A stretch of DNA of 64,000 bases from Natronobiforma cellulositropha (GTDB lineage: Archaea; Halobacteriota; Halobacteria; Halobacteriales; Natrialbaceae), in assembly GCF_025629245.1 (NCBI RefSeq), contig NZ_JANZXN010000032.1, positions 92,305 to 156,304 of the forward strand. Direction: 5' to 3'. The translations under genes and the position numbers were made by a program. The notes below the pieces were generated by a model. That model did no database searches, was not told the origin of the DNA, and saw nothing but the letters and a program-made list of their open reading frames with translations. Of the stretch, positions 20,808-29,635 are shown in pieces; the stretch's first letter is position 1, and each line of letters begins with the position of its first letter.

Positions 20808-21431
20808 TCAGGCGATGTCTCGGCTGGTGTCGATCTCGACGGCGTTCGAGAGCTCGAGTTTGATCGCTTCGGTCGGTGCGCCACCCCCGCGGAACTTCGG
20901 AATCGTGAGGTGGTTCTCGAGTTCGGTCGCCCCGACGGTCGTTCGCAGGTCGAAGACGATGTCCGCGAGGTGGGTCGTCGCCGACCGGTTCGCCGGCCGG
21001 TCGTCTTTCAGACAGTGTAAGATGGCGATGCTGCCGGTCTCGAGCATCTGCATCTTCAGTTCGTTGAGAAACGAGACGTAGCGGCTGCGTTCAGCCTGTT
21101 CTAACACGTCCACCGTGTCGATGATGAGGTTCGCCCCGTCGGGCAAGGCGCCCACCAGCCGGGAGGCCTCCTCGAGCGAGTTCTCGGCGTTGAGGTACCT
21201 GATCGTCGGACTCCCGACGCGGGCTTTCGACGTTTCGATGGCGTGACGAACCAGGTGGTCGGAGCGTTCGGTCGTGAGGTAGAGCGTCCCTCGTGCGGCC
21301 GTCAACTCGTAGAGGAGCAGCTCTGACTGGCTGGCTGCGTCTGCGGTGTAGGCGACGACACAGCCGGGTGGGAGCCCCCCGTCGAGCTTGCGATCCAGCA
21401 CGTCGATACCGGTCTCTAGCCGACCAACCAT
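20808..21431 (-). CDS. RAD55/KaiC-like protein lacking a Walker A motif
   Basis: 207 residues from ATG 21431; an in-frame extension to 21539 is possible but the sequence there looks non-coding. The start GRLETGIDVLDRKLDGGLPPG matches RecA-superfamily (RAD55/KaiC) proteins, but where G-x-x-x-x-GK-S/T should follow it reads CVVAYTADAASQSELLLYEL: no lysine. A Walker-B-like ANLIIDTVDVLE is present, then LNELKMQMLETGSIAILHCLK. It belongs to a haloarchaeal group thought to act in signal transduction. It is probably a non-hydrolysing regulator. Divergent from pyrB. Confidence 0.75.
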   Translation of the reverse strand: MVGRLETGIDVLDRKLDGGLPPGCVVAYTADAASQSELLLYELTAARGTLYLTTERSDHLVRHAIETSKARVGSPTIRYLNAENSLEEASRLVGALPDGANLIIDTVDVLEQAERSRYVSFLNELKMQMLETGSIAILHCLKDDRPANRSATTHLADIVFDLRTTVGATELENHLTIPKFRGGGAPTEAIKLELSNAVEIDTSRDIA

Positions 21432-21595
21432 GCGGTTGTGAACCTTTGCCACGTACGTATCATAACTCTTTGCTTTAGTGCCTGTATTAAATATGCGGAA
21501 TTTACTGACAACAGGTGAGAAAGCTACGGTGTTTGCCACGTAACTCGAGGTCGAATGGGGAGATTGAAGGGTCTCGGCGGGTCATCACAGAGCAG

Positions 21596-22513
21596 ATGCG
21601 TCACGACCATCTCATCACGAGCAAACAACTCTCGCGGGCGGACATCGAGTCGATCCTCGACCGTGCCAGCGAGATCGACGACGACCCGGAAGCCGTCGCG
21701 CAGCGTCAGGCGGGGACGCTCCTCGGGTTGCTCTTTTTCGAACCGAGCACCCGGACCAAGATGAGTTTCGAGGCGGCGATCAAGCGCCTGGGGGGCGACG
21801 TCGTCGACATGGGGGCGGTCGAATCCTCGAGCGTAACCAAAGGCGAGAGTCTCGCCGACACGGTCCGCGTCATCGAAGGCTACGCCGACGCACTGGTGTT
21901 GCGCCACCCGCGTGAAGGGGCGGCGGCGATGGCCAGTGAGTTCGTCGACGTGCCGCTGTTGAACGCCGGTGACGGTGCCGGCCACCACCCGACGCAGACG
22001 CTGCTCGACCTCTACACGATCCGCGAGAACGCCGGTCTCGACGATCTGACGATCGGGATCATGGGCGACCTGAAGTACGGACGGACCGTCCACTCACTCG
22101 CCTACGCCCTGACGAAGTTCGGCGCAACCCAGCACTTCATCAGCCCCGAGAGCCTGCGCCTGCCTCGCGAGGTCATCTACGACCTCCACCTGGAGGGGGT
22201 AACGGTCAAAGAACACGAGAGCGTAGACGAGATTCTCCCGTCGCTCGACGTCCTCTACGTCACGCGCATCCAGCGCGAGCGCTTCCCGGACGAGAACGAG
22301 TACGCACAGATCGCCGGCGAGTACCGGATCAACGCCGAGATACTCGAGGACGCCGCCGACGATCTGACGGTGATGCACCCGCTGCCACGGGTCGACGAAA
22401 TCGCGGCCGACGTCGACGACACCGACCACGCGGCGTACTTCGAGCAGGCGCACAACGGCGTGATCGTCCGGATGGCGCTGCTCGATTCCTTCCTGGGTGA
22501 TGACGATGACTGA
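21596..22513 (+). CDS. pyrB: Aspartate carbamoyltransferase catalytic chain
   Basis: Second step of pyrimidine synthesis: carbamoyl phosphate + aspartate to N-carbamoylaspartate. 305 residues from ATG 21596. The carbamoyl-phosphate loop [13 protein letters not shown] (48-59), the [12 protein letters not shown] loop, the H-P-T-Q-T-LLDL motif, [13 protein letters not shown] and [11 protein letters not shown] are all intact. Overlaps pyrI by 8 bases, so the holoenzyme chains are made from one message. Confidence 0.97.
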   Translation: MRHDHLITSKQLSRADIESILDRASEIDDDPEAVAQRQAGTLLGLLFFEPSTRTKMSFEAAIKRLGGDVVDMGAVESSSVTKGESLADTVRVIEGYADALVLRHPREGAAAMASEFVDVPLLNAGDGAGHHPTQTLLDLYTIRENAGLDDLTIGIMGDLKYGRTVHSLAYALTKFGATQHFISPESLRLPREVIYDLHLEGVTVKEHESVDEILPSLDVLYVTRIQRERFPDENEYAQIAGEYRINAEILEDAADDLTVMHPLPRVDEIAADVDDTDHAAYFEQAHNGVIVRMALLDSFLGDDDD

Positions 22514-22970
22514 GACGAACCACGAACTCCGTGTGAGCAAGATCCGCAGTGGAACCGTCATCGACCACGTCCGCGGCGGTCAGGCGCTCAACGTCCTGGC
22601 GATTCTCGGCATCGACGGTGCCGACGGCGAGGAGGTCTCCGTCGGGATGAACGTCCCGTCCGACCGCTTCGCTCGCAAGGACATCGTGAAAGTCGAGGGC
22701 AGGGAACTCAGCCAGGACGAAGTCGACGTCCTCTCGCTGATCGCCCCGGACGCGACGATCAACATCGTTCGCGACTACGAGGTCGTCGAGAAACACCGCG
22801 TCGAGCGCCCCGACTCCGTCGAGGGCGTCCTCTCGTGTCCGAACGCAAACTGCATCACGACCGGATCGGAACCGGTCGTCTCCCGCTTCACCGTCCTCGA
22901 GGATGCCGTCCGCTGTGCGTACTGCGAGACCATCGTTCGTGACGACATCGCCGCACACATCGACACCTGA
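22506..22970 (+). CDS. pyrI: Aspartate carbamoyltransferase regulatory chain
   Basis: Nucleotide-binding allosteric subunit that joins catalytic trimers. 154 residues from ATG 22506 (ATG 22500 and GTG 22497 are in-frame alternatives). N-terminal effector domain ([23 protein letters not shown]), C-terminal zinc domain with the four ligands C111, C116, C137, C140 (CPNANC and CAYC). Start lies inside the end of pyrB, indicating translational coupling. Confidence 0.96.
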   Translation: MTETNHELRVSKIRSGTVIDHVRGGQALNVLAILGIDGADGEEVSVGMNVPSDRFARKDIVKVEGRELSQDEVDVLSLIAPDATINIVRDYEVVEKHRVERPDSVEGVLSCPNANCITTGSEPVVSRFTVLEDAVRCAYCETIVRDDIAAHIDT

Positions 22971-23071
22971 TCTGCCTGCTCGCTCGACTCTCAGTTTTGA
23001 AAATGTTTCATTGATTTCTGAGCAACGATCCAGAAAATCTAAGTGGCCGGCCGGAGACCGTTCAGGTGTAT

Positions 23072-23185
23072 ATGTCGCGTACAATCAAACTCCTGATCGT
23101 CCTGGCCGCAATCGCCCTCCTCTGGAAAGTCGTAAGCGCGAGCGCGTCGGGTCCCGCAGAAATCGAGTACGACCCCATCGAGTGA
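23072..23185 (+). CDS. Small 37-residue single-pass membrane protein
   Basis: Begins MSRTIKLLIVLAAIALLWKV, a single hydrophobic helix after a short basic N-terminus, followed by a short polar tail ending in IEYDPIE. Codon use is host-like and the frame is closed by TGA before the next gene. Such tiny membrane proteins are common in haloarchaeal genomes. Function unknown; the evidence is composition and position only. Confidence 0.55.
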   Translation: MSRTIKLLIVLAAIALLWKVVSASASGPAEIEYDPIE

Positions 23186-23238
23186 CCGGGGAGTGAGTTT
23201 TCCGAACACCTTACCCGCTCGACGCCGTACGCCGCTCT

Positions 23239-24078
23239 ATGTACGGCGTCGTGACGCGCAACGCTGCTGAACTGACCTGGGGGGAGTTCGATCGCGGATT
23301 CTACGAAGTCAAAGACGTCACCGGCCGGTCGGCGACCCCCCAGCCCGAGGCGGTGAACATGGTCTCCTGTTTCGGCGACAACGCCGCCGTTGACGCCGAC
23401 CCGTCGCTCGCGGCCCGCTCGGATATCGGCGCTCCCGCCACGCGCGAGCGACCGTGCTTCGACTGGGCGAGCGTCTGCCCGAGTCGCCCCGAGTACCAGG
23501 AGGGACTCCTCGAGATCGTCGACGACTGCGTCGACGTGAACCCCGACGTTCGCCTCGACGACGTCGGATTTCCGCGCGCCGAGTACTGCCACTGTGAGAC
23601 CTGCCAGGATCAGTTCGCCCGGAGCGAGACGGACGACTGGCTCGAGTGGCGTGCGGATGTCGTCACCGACTTCCTCGAGCGGGCGACCGCTCGCATTCCG
23701 GGGCGTGTCTACCTGACGCTCCACCCGGACCCGTACCCGGGCCACCTCTACGAGCGCTCGGGACTCGACCTCGAGCGGATCGAGGCGCTGGTCGACGAGT
23801 TCGTGATCCCGCTCTACGATCTGGCCTACGCGACGACCTACTGGCTCGAGGTGATCGCGAGTGGCTTCCAGAGCGCACTCGAGACGCCGTTCAGCGTCGA
23901 ACTGTACGCGGTCGACGTCGACATCGACGACCTCATCCACGCCACCGAGGTCGCCGCGGCCTACGGCGAGGGCGTCCTCTTCGGCTACGACGCGAGCAAC
24001 GCCCGGGCGGCCCTGCGCCGACTCCGTGCCGACGGTAGATCCGGGGTCTCACACGGCCAGCCGGACTCGTCTCACTGA
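23239..24078 (+). CDS. Haloarchaeal hypothetical protein with a TIM-barrel glycosidase-like Cys motif
   Basis: 279 residues, apparently cytoplasmic. RLDDVGFPRAEYCHCETC followed by QDQFARSE resembles the D-x-x-x-x-x-C-x-C-x-x-C segment of some glycoside-hydrolase-like (beta/alpha)8 barrels; later YLTLHPDPYPGHLYERSG and LFGYDASNARAALRRL would be barrel strands. The cysteines (CHCETC) may bind a metal. I cannot assign an activity; glycosidase-like barrel is only a resemblance. Confidence 0.6.
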   Translation: MYGVVTRNAAELTWGEFDRGFYEVKDVTGRSATPQPEAVNMVSCFGDNAAVDADPSLAARSDIGAPATRERPCFDWASVCPSRPEYQEGLLEIVDDCVDVNPDVRLDDVGFPRAEYCHCETCQDQFARSETDDWLEWRADVVTDFLERATARIPGRVYLTLHPDPYPGHLYERSGLDLERIEALVDEFVIPLYDLAYATTYWLEVIASGFQSALETPFSVELYAVDVDIDDLIHATEVAAAYGEGVLFGYDASNARAALRRLRADGRSGVSHGQPDSSH

Positions 24079-24245
24079 ACCCCGTCTCGAGCCGGCCGGC
24101 CAATCGCCGCTTTCTCGAGGTAGTGATCGATTGGTCCGGCCGATTACCGGGAACTCGCCGCACGTCTCGGCCGTCGAGGCGGGCCGGTGGTCACCGACCG
24201 AACCCTTTCGACGTCTAGTGGGCGCTGTCGTCGCAACCAACCCAT

Positions 24246-24257
24246 CCTTTTATACGG
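24246..24257 (+). promoter_or_regulatory. TATA-like box upstream of 24308 gene
   Basis: CCTTTTATACGG, about 51-62 bases before the ATG at 24308, implying a 5' leader of roughly 25-30 bases. The stretch 24079-24245 shows no gene. Confidence 0.5.
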
Positions 24258-24307
24258 TTCTCGGTGGCCCGCCTGTACACTCGAGGAGCCGCCTCGTGAG
24301 AGATACC

Positions 24308-24928
24308 ATGACAGAGAGAGAGAACCCACCGAGAGGACAGCAGCAGATGCCCGCGATGTCAGGACGATTGTTCGCCGACGCGATCGAATTACAGCGCGAC
24401 GCGGCCCACCTCACGATCAACGCGCTCGAGTGGCAGCGCACAGTGCAAGCCCAGGGGATGTCGGTCGCTCACGCGATGGTCCAGTCGTACGCCCAGGGAC
24501 TCGAGGCGATGCGCTCGCCGATGCGAGAAGCGCTCGAGGAAGGAGCGGAGGCCGCTGTGAGTGGCACCGAAGCGAGGACGGCCTACGCGAACGAACCGTC
24601 CTTGCCACCGGACCAGCAGACTGGCCAGTGGGTGCGACGCGAGTCCTCGATGGGTGGCCGGCGGCCACGACAGCGCAGTGAGCACGACCGGCCCACACGA
24701 GCGAGTGAGCAGTCGTCGACGGCCGCCGACCGTTCTGATTCACCGGCCGAACGGCCGAGCGTTCGGGCGACCCCCGAGGTCGAGGGCCGCCCGCACGAGA
24801 CAGACGCCGGTGACCGCAGCCTCGATGTCGACAAACGAAGCGACGACGGTTCGGACGAGGGCGGCATCGACACGGGTGACGACACCGAGGGACTCTCGGC
24901 TGACGCGGACGAGGAGACCTCGGAGTGA
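24308..24928 (+). CDS. Hypothetical protein with amphipathic-helical N-terminus and acidic disordered tail
   Basis: 206 residues. Residues 18-85 are helix-forming and amphipathic (GRLFADAIELQRDAAHLTIN, then ALEWQRTVQAQG and further helix), somewhat like phasins that coat polyhydroxyalkanoate granules. After about residue 95 it is polar, low-complexity, and ends in an Asp/Glu-rich tail (DDTEGLSADADEETSE). No phaC/phaE gene is in the window, so a phasin role is only a guess. Two T-tracts downstream probably terminate its transcript. Confidence 0.65.
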   Translation: MTERENPPRGQQQMPAMSGRLFADAIELQRDAAHLTINALEWQRTVQAQGMSVAHAMVQSYAQGLEAMRSPMREALEEGAEAAVSGTEARTAYANEPSLPPDQQTGQWVRRESSMGGRRPRQRSEHDRPTRASEQSSTAADRSDSPAERPSVRATPEVEGRPHETDAGDRSLDVDKRSDDGSDEGGIDTGDDTEGLSADADEETSE

Positions 24929-24981
24929 CCGCTGCGGTCGCCAGTCCCGGGTGACCGTCGGGTCGTGTGACAGAGAGTATC

Positions 24982-25004
24982 TTTTTCACTGTACAATCAT
25001 TTTT
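24982..25004 (+). terminator. T-tract terminator after the 24308 gene
   Basis: T5 at 24982-24986 and T5 at 25000-25004, 54-76 bases after the stop codon; U-rich runs are the usual haloarchaeal termination signal. Confidence 0.45.
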
Positions 25005-25058
25005 CTCGACTAATCGGTCCGGTTAATACGTCGCACCCGCTTCGACTCCGTACGGTAT

Positions 25059-25079
25059 CGTAAACCGTCACGGTTTACG
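25059..25079 (+). promoter_or_regulatory. Perfect 21-base palindrome, candidate operator
   Basis: CGTAAACCGT-C-ACGGTTTACG: 10-base arms with a single central base and no mismatch. It lies 18 bases before the ATG at 25098 and after an AT-rich GGTTAATACG (25021-25030) that could be the TATA region, so it would cover or follow the transcription start. Confidence 0.55.
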
Positions 25080-25097
25080 TCAGAAGGGGGGACACCG

Positions 25098-25352
25098 ATG
25101 GGGATTCGAAGATACATCACCGACGAATACGACGACCGGTTAGCCGAGTACGTTGCCGCACAGCCCGAGATTACACGGCCAGTCGCCGAACGACGGTTCG
25201 TCGAGACCTGCCGTCAACTCGAGGAGACGCTCAAAGACGACACGCCGCCCGCGGTCATCCGGCGACTGGCGTTTCACCAGCTCGAGTGGCACCCGCCGAC
25301 CGACGCGTCCGACGACCCGGACGGATCGACCGACGACGACGGCCAGGGGTAG
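25098..25352 (+). CDS. Haloarchaeal hypothetical protein, 84 residues
   Basis: Small, acidic, probably helical cytoplasmic protein (IRRYITDEYDDRLAEYVAAQ, then RRFVETCRQLEETL) ending in a disordered Asp-rich tail. No family recognised. What is notable is its control region: a perfect 21-base palindrome directly upstream. Convergent with the L12 gene. Confidence 0.6.
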   Translation: MGIRRYITDEYDDRLAEYVAAQPEITRPVAERRFVETCRQLEETLKDDTPPAVIRRLAFHQLEWHPPTDASDDPDGSTDDDGQG

Positions 25353-25469
25353 CTCTCGAAGCCACCCGCTGCCCGCGGCTGTTTCCATCTTTCGTCCAGT
25401 TCCGTCGTGAGCGAGCGCTGACTGCCCTCGCCGCCCTCGCTGCCGTTGCCGGCGCTCACCGATCGCGCC

Positions 25470-25475
25470 AAAAAA
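25470..25475 (-). terminator. T6 terminator of the L1-L10-L12 operon
   Basis: On the minus strand TTTTTT, 22-28 bases after the L12 stop codon. Confidence 0.5.
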
Positions 25476-25497
25476 CGTCAGGATAGTCGGAGCCGAG

Positions 25498-25830
25498 TTA
25501 GCCGAAGAGCTGGCCGAGACCCTCGCCGCTGGCCTCGTCGTCGTCATCGTCGTCGTCGTCCGTCGTGTCGGGAACGTCGCTGGTCTCTTCGACCTCCTCA
25601 CCGTCGTCGTCGGCGGCCGCACCGGCACCCGCTGCACCTGCGGCGGCGGGGACGGCGGCGGCCTCGGCGACGGCCTCGTCGATGTCGACGTCCTCGAGTG
25701 CGGCGACGAGCGCCTTCACGCGGGACTCCTCGACGTCGACGCCAGCGGCTTCGAGCACGCCGGTGATGTTCTCTTCGTTGATCTCTTCGTCCGTCTCGTT
25801 CAGGATGAGTGCTGCGTAAACGTATTCCAT
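25498..25830 (-). CDS. rpl12: Ribosomal protein L12 (P1 type)
   Basis: Acidic stalk protein of the large subunit that recruits translation factors. 110 residues: N-terminal L10-binding helical domain ([20 protein letters not shown]), Ala/Gly-rich hinge (about 58-72), Asp-rich region, and the C-terminal GLGQLFG (archaeal stalk tail, usually GLG-x-LFG) that contacts factors. Last gene of the L1-L10-L12 operon, 18 bases after L10. Confidence 0.97.
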   Translation of the reverse strand: MEYVYAALILNETDEEINEENITGVLEAAGVDVEESRVKALVAALEDVDIDEAVAEAAAVPAAAGAAGAGAAADDDGEEVEETSDVPDTTDDDDDDDDEASGEGLGQLFG

Positions 25831-25848
25831 TGTTCTAGTGGTGGGGTG

Positions 25849-26886
25849 TTATCCGAACATCGCGCCGAGACCTGCTGCACCGTCGTCATCGTCATCGTCG
25901 TCGTCGTCATCGTCGTCGTCGGCTGCGTCCTCGGATTGGGACTGGTCGTCAGTCGATTCCTCAGTTGTGTCCGGGCTCGAGGCAGGTGCCTCGATACCCT
26001 GAAGCTCCTCCGGAAGGGCCTCCTCGTCGTCGATCTGCGCGGCCAGCGCACGAAGCTGTGCGTCGGCTTTGCTCACGAGATCGCCGGCGAGGTCGGGTGC
26101 CTCGATGGCTGCCTGCAGGCCGAGACTCTTCGCCTCTGCGGTCGCTTTGGCGATGATCGTCGGCGCAGTCGCCGCCGTCGGGTAGCTCGCGTTGATCGAG
26201 AGGTTGCGCGCGCCAGCGACGGCCGCGGCCACGTCGCTCTCGTATGCCTCGACGTCGATGTCGAGGTCCTCGGGGTCGAAGAGGACACCGTCTGAGTAGA
26301 CGGCACGGAGGTCGAGTCCGACCTCCTTGGGTTCGATCTCGAGTTCGTTGAGGACGTTCGCGAGTTGCGCGGAGACCTCCTCACCGGCGTCGAGAACCTG
26401 CGAGTCCTCCATGACCTTGATCGAGCCATCGTCGATGCGGGCGTTCGCACCGACCTGCTGGAGTTCGCCGACGAACGGGCCGGGATCGACCCCGGTGTCA
26501 CCCTCGGGGATGACGATGTCGTTCGGGGCGACCTCACCGGCACCGATCGGTGCGGGCGTCTTCGAGGCCTCGAGTTCCTTGTAGAGCGCGAACGGGTTGT
26601 CGTTCGTCACGATCAGGCCGACCTGCCCGTCGATGTGCCCGACGAGTTCGTCTAAGTCGGCGCCGGCCTCCTCGACCGCTCGCGTCTGCAGCGTGTTGCG
26701 GCTGACGCGGAGCGTCGCTTTCCCGTGTAAATCGCGGCGCATCGCCTGGAGCTGTTTACTCGGAATGCCGGTGATACCGACGACACCGACGCTCTCGTGG
26801 TCTTCGATGAGCGCCGCGAGCGCGTCGATCTCCTCGCTCTTCCAGGCCGGACGGTTCTCGGTCTTGCGTTCGGCTTCGGCGCTCAT
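25849..26886 (-). CDS. rpl10: Ribosomal protein L10 (P0, stalk base)
   Basis: Anchors L12 dimers and binds 23S rRNA. 345 residues: N-terminal rRNA-binding domain ([41 protein letters not shown]), inserted P0 domain, helical spine for L12 dimers, then a very acidic tail ending in GLGAMFG, the same factor-binding tail as L12. Start codon is one base after the L1 stop codon. Confidence 0.97.
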   Translation of the reverse strand: MSAEAERKTENRPAWKSEEIDALAALIEDHESVGVVGITGIPSKQLQAMRRDLHGKATLRVSRNTLQTRAVEEAGADLDELVGHIDGQVGLIVTNDNPFALYKELEASKTPAPIGAGEVAPNDIVIPEGDTGVDPGPFVGELQQVGANARIDDGSIKVMEDSQVLDAGEEVSAQLANVLNELEIEPKEVGLDLRAVYSDGVLFDPEDLDIDVEAYESDVAAAVAGARNLSINASYPTAATAPTIIAKATAEAKSLGLQAAIEAPDLAGDLVSKADAQLRALAAQIDDEEALPEELQGIEAPASSPDTTEESTDDQSQSEDAADDDDDDDDDDDDDGAAGLGAMFG

Positions 26887-26887
26887 C

Positions 26888-27526
26888 TCAAGCCACCTCC
26901 ACGGATGGACCCATCGTCGTCTTCACGTAGACGGAGTCGATGTTCTGTGGTCCCTTCTCGAGGTTCGCGTGCAGACGGCGGAGGATCACGTCGATATTGT
27001 CGGCGATGTCCTCTGCGCCCATGTCTTCTGCACCCACTCGCGTGTGGAACGTGCGTCGGTCGCGCGAGCGAACCTGCACGGTATTTTTCATTCGGTTGAC
27101 CGTCTCGACGACATCGTCGTCGATGCTCAGTGGGTCCGGCATCTTCCCTCGCGGACCGAGGACGGTCCCGAGGTGCCGGGCGATATCTTGCATCATCGCC
27201 TCTTCGGCGATGAAGAAGTCCGTCTCGTCAGCCAAATCTTTGGCTGCGTCTGTGTCGTCACCCAGGTCGGCCAGATCAGCGCCAGAGAGGACTTCGTCCG
27301 CGACCTCTTCGGCGCGAACTGCTGTCTCGCCCTCTGCGAAGACGATGATCGTTGTCTCTTGGCCGGTCCCGGACGGCAACACGACGGACTCGTCGACACG
27401 GTTCGACGGTTCGTTAAGGTCTAAATCACGCAGGTTGATCGCGAGGTCCACCGTTTCGCGGAAGTTCCGCTCGGGTGCGTCCTCGAGAGCGCGCGTGACT
27501 GCTGTTTGGATGTCCGTATCTGCCAT
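26888..27526 (-). CDS. rpl1: Ribosomal protein L1
   Basis: Forms the mobile L1 stalk at the E site; in many prokaryotes it also represses its own mRNA. 212 residues, typical archaeal length. Landmarks: [27 protein letters not shown], and [19 protein letters not shown] strong Shine-Dalgarno (GGAGGTGA on the minus strand) ends 4 bases before the ATG, unusual for this genome where most genes look leaderless. First gene of the three-gene operon. Confidence 0.97.
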   Translation of the reverse strand: MADTDIQTAVTRALEDAPERNFRETVDLAINLRDLDLNEPSNRVDESVVLPSGTGQETTIIVFAEGETAVRAEEVADEVLSGADLADLGDDTDAAKDLADETDFFIAEEAMMQDIARHLGTVLGPRGKMPDPLSIDDDVVETVNRMKNTVQVRSRDRRTFHTRVGAEDMGAEDIADNIDVILRRLHANLEKGPQNIDSVYVKTTMGPSVEVA

Positions 27527-27620
27527 CGTTCACCTCCGTAGTACGCAGGGTAGTGCTCCTACGGGTCAGTGAAACAGGCATCCGCCTGTCTCCCTCGAAG
27601 AAAGTGGGATGGCGGACTTA
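27527..27620 (-). promoter_or_regulatory. L1 mRNA leader with hairpin, Shine-Dalgarno and promoter
   Basis: Minus strand, in order: a TATA-like GGGTTTAAG (27614-27622 region), a leader of roughly 60-70 bases, a hairpin with perfect 6-base arms ACAGGC/GCCTGT around a 4-base loop (27574-27589), a second weak pairing (GTAG/CTAC), and GGAGGTGA before the L1 ATG. In halobacteria and methanogens L1 is known to bind a mimic of its 23S rRNA site in this message; the hairpin is the natural candidate here, by position. Confidence 0.5.
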
Positions 27621-27731
27621 AACCCGTCGAAGCACTCGCCACACCGAGTCTCGGTCGGCCGACTCCACCCCTGTGTCGCGCTCACGAGTCGACCCCTCCC
27701 CCGTCTGCGACATTCGGGCTATTTACACGAT

Positions 27732-27748
27732 GTTTCACTAAGTGCAAC
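27732..27748 (+). promoter_or_regulatory. 17-base pseudo-palindrome in the divergent region
   Basis: GTTTCACT-A-AGTGCAAC: 7 of 8 arm positions pair. It sits in the middle of the 336-base divergent region between L1 and the membrane-protein operon. The rest of 27621-27850 contains AT-rich stretches (TTTATCTC, CATTTAACTCC) usable as promoters for the rightward gene, but no further gene. Confidence 0.35.
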
Positions 27749-27862
27749 CATAACTTATCGCCTTTGGACTCGAGGACGAATTTATCTCAGTATCGAAAGC
27801 TACATTTAACTCCGGGTAGATGAATATTGCATGCGAGTATACAGTCACGGAGGTGAGACAGC

Positions 27863-28426
27863 GTGATCGACGTGACACCGCTCGTCACCAAACTGGGAAT
27901 CCTCGAGTTCGTCGTGGGTCTCGAACCGCTCGAGCGATCGATGTTCTTCGGGGTGACGACCATCGTCCTCGGCGTGGTCGTCCTCGGCCTGCTCACGGAG
28001 TACGCGACCACCGTGGTCAAGACCACCCAGCGCAGCCCCGTCATCTCCTTTCTCGTCGGCGTCCCGACGGCGCTCGTCCTCGTCTCGCTCGTCTACGTCG
28101 GCCAGCTACTCGCAGCCTCGCGACTCGGCATCTTCTTCGCCATCCCGCTGATCGCCGCCGCCGCGATTCCGCTCGTCGTCTGGACGGCGATGGGGTTCGT
28201 CTCCCTCGGTGGCTTCTTCGCACGCCGACTCGGACTCGAGGGTCTCTGGATCTGGGTGCCGGTCGGCGGCGCGCTCTGTAGTCTGTTCGCGCTCTACCTG
28301 CCGGTGGGCCTGGCCATCGCGTCGGTCGCCGCCATCTTCGGCTCCGGTGCGGGCGCCCGGACGACCTTCAACGGTGGTCTCTCCGCTCCCGACGAGCGGG
28401 TCGTTCCGCCGGCGAACAAGACGTAG
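27863..28426 (+). CDS. Haloarchaeal integral membrane protein
   Basis: 187 residues starting at GTG 27863, chosen because a strong Shine-Dalgarno (GGAGGTGAG, 27849-27857) precedes it. About four hydrophobic segments (TTIVLGVVVLGLLTEYA, FLVGVPTALVLVSLVYVG, FFAIPLIAAAAIPLVVW, LFALYLPVGLAIASVAAIFG) and a polar C-terminus with GSGAGARTTFNGG. No family assigned. First gene of the rightward block that separates L1 from L11. Confidence 0.7.
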   Translation: MIDVTPLVTKLGILEFVVGLEPLERSMFFGVTTIVLGVVVLGLLTEYATTVVKTTQRSPVISFLVGVPTALVLVSLVYVGQLLAASRLGIFFAIPLIAAAAIPLVVWTAMGFVSLGGFFARRLGLEGLWIWVPVGGALCSLFALYLPVGLAIASVAAIFGSGAGARTTFNGGLSAPDERVVPPANKT

Positions 28427-28485
28427 CCCCAGCGAGTGAGTCGCTCCACAACACCCTTGCCTCCCGGCGTCGACTGACTCACTCG

Positions 28486-28854
28486 ATGGAGAGTTCGGCG
28501 GGCCAGTCCCCGACGGCGTCGCTCACCCCGCTTCACTGGGCCGCCATCGCGCTCGCGCTGCTCAGTGGCGCGATTCACCTCGTCCTCGGCGTCGAGTTCC
28601 TCCCACACTGGATGGGTGGTGCCTTCCTCCTCGCCGCAGGCGGCTTCTTCGGCGGCGTCACCCTGGTCCTCCTCGACGTCCGTCGTCGCCTCCTCTCCCT
28701 CCTCGGCATCCCGTTTACGGCCGGCCAACTGCTCTTCTGGTACCTCCTCAACCGTCCGGTACTCGAGGATCCCTCTCCCATCGGCGTTCTGGACAAACTC
28801 GCACAGGTCCTCCTGATCGCCGCGCTCGCCGTCCTCTACACCCGTGAGTCGTGA
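28486..28854 (+). CDS. Small four-helix membrane protein
   Basis: 122 residues, four predicted membrane helices (HWAAIALALLSGAIHLVLG, AFLLAAGGFFGGVTLVLL, LLGIPFTAGQLLFWYLL, LAQVLLIAALAVLYT). Conserved-looking haloarchaeal hypothetical; function unknown. The next gene starts 11 bases before its stop, so they are translated together with a phosphatidyltransferase. Confidence 0.7.
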   Translation: MESSAGQSPTASLTPLHWAAIALALLSGAIHLVLGVEFLPHWMGGAFLLAAGGFFGGVTLVLLDVRRRLLSLLGIPFTAGQLLFWYLLNRPVLEDPSPIGVLDKLAQVLLIAALAVLYTRES

Positions 28855-29635
28855 CACCGCGACCGACCGGCGTCCCGACGCGGCGAGGGAATCCCGCCCT
28901 GCCGCCCGCTCGAGTGACGTGCGGTGTGTCGTCGCTCGATCCGGAGTCGTCCTCGGCGTCCCCACCACCCTGGTGCTCGCCGCGCTCGCGCTTCGTGGCC
29001 CGTCGCTCCCCTGGCGGTTTCACGCGGCCGTCGTCTGCGTCGTCCTCGGCGGCGTCCTCGTCGTTCACCGGGCGACCGTCACGAGTACGCGACTCGCGGG
29101 TCCACAACGGCTCACGCTGGCGACGGTGCTCACGCTCTCTCGAGCGCTGGCGCTCGCGTTTTTCGCGGGCCTGACCGTCGTTGGGCCGGCCGGTCGGGGT
29201 ACGTGGGTCGCGGCGGGGCTGTTCGCGTTCGCCGTCGTTCTCGACGCGGCCGACGGAGCGCTCGCGCGTGCCATCGGCGCTACGACGGCCCTCGGTGCAC
29301 GCGTCGACGCGGAGGTCGACGGGGCGACGGTGCTCCTCGGGTCGGTCTACGCGGTCGCCGTCGGTGGGGCACCGGCTATCTTCCTCGCCGTCGGACTCGC
29401 CAGGTACGCGTTCGTCCTCGCCTGCTGGTGGCGAACGGTTCGCGACAACCCCGTCTCCGACCTGCCGCCGAGTCGGCGCAGACGCGTACTCGGCAGCGCG
29501 GCGATGGCCGTCTGTGTTCTCGCCGTACTTCCCGTCGTCGCCCCGCGAATCTCCTGGCTGCTCGCCGCGGCCGTGACCCCGCCGTTTCTCGTCGGCTTCG
29601 CCGCCGACTACCTGTCGGTCTCCCGCCGTCGCTGA
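28844..29635 (+). CDS. CDP-alcohol phosphatidyltransferase family protein
   Basis: 263 residues, GTG start overlapping the previous gene. Membrane enzyme that transfers a phosphatidyl-type group from a CDP-activated lipid to an alcohol (or the reverse pairing). The family signature D-x2-DG-x2-AR-x8-G-x3-D-x3-D is exact at D134-AA-DG-AL-AR-...-G151-...-D155-...-D159. About six membrane helices. Which head group it uses is unknown; neighbours (glycosyltransferase, PTPS-like enzyme, MDR dehydrogenase, methyltransferase) suggest a modified lipid or glycolipid. Confidence 0.88.
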   Translation: MSRDTATDRRPDAARESRPAARSSDVRCVVARSGVVLGVPTTLVLAALALRGPSLPWRFHAAVVCVVLGGVLVVHRATVTSTRLAGPQRLTLATVLTLSRALALAFFAGLTVVGPAGRGTWVAAGLFAFAVVLDAADGALARAIGATTALGARVDAEVDGATVLLGSVYAVAVGGAPAIFLAVGLARYAFVLACWWRTVRDNPVSDLPPSRRRRVLGSAAMAVCVLAVLPVVAPRISWLLAAAVTPPFLVGFAADYLSVSRRR

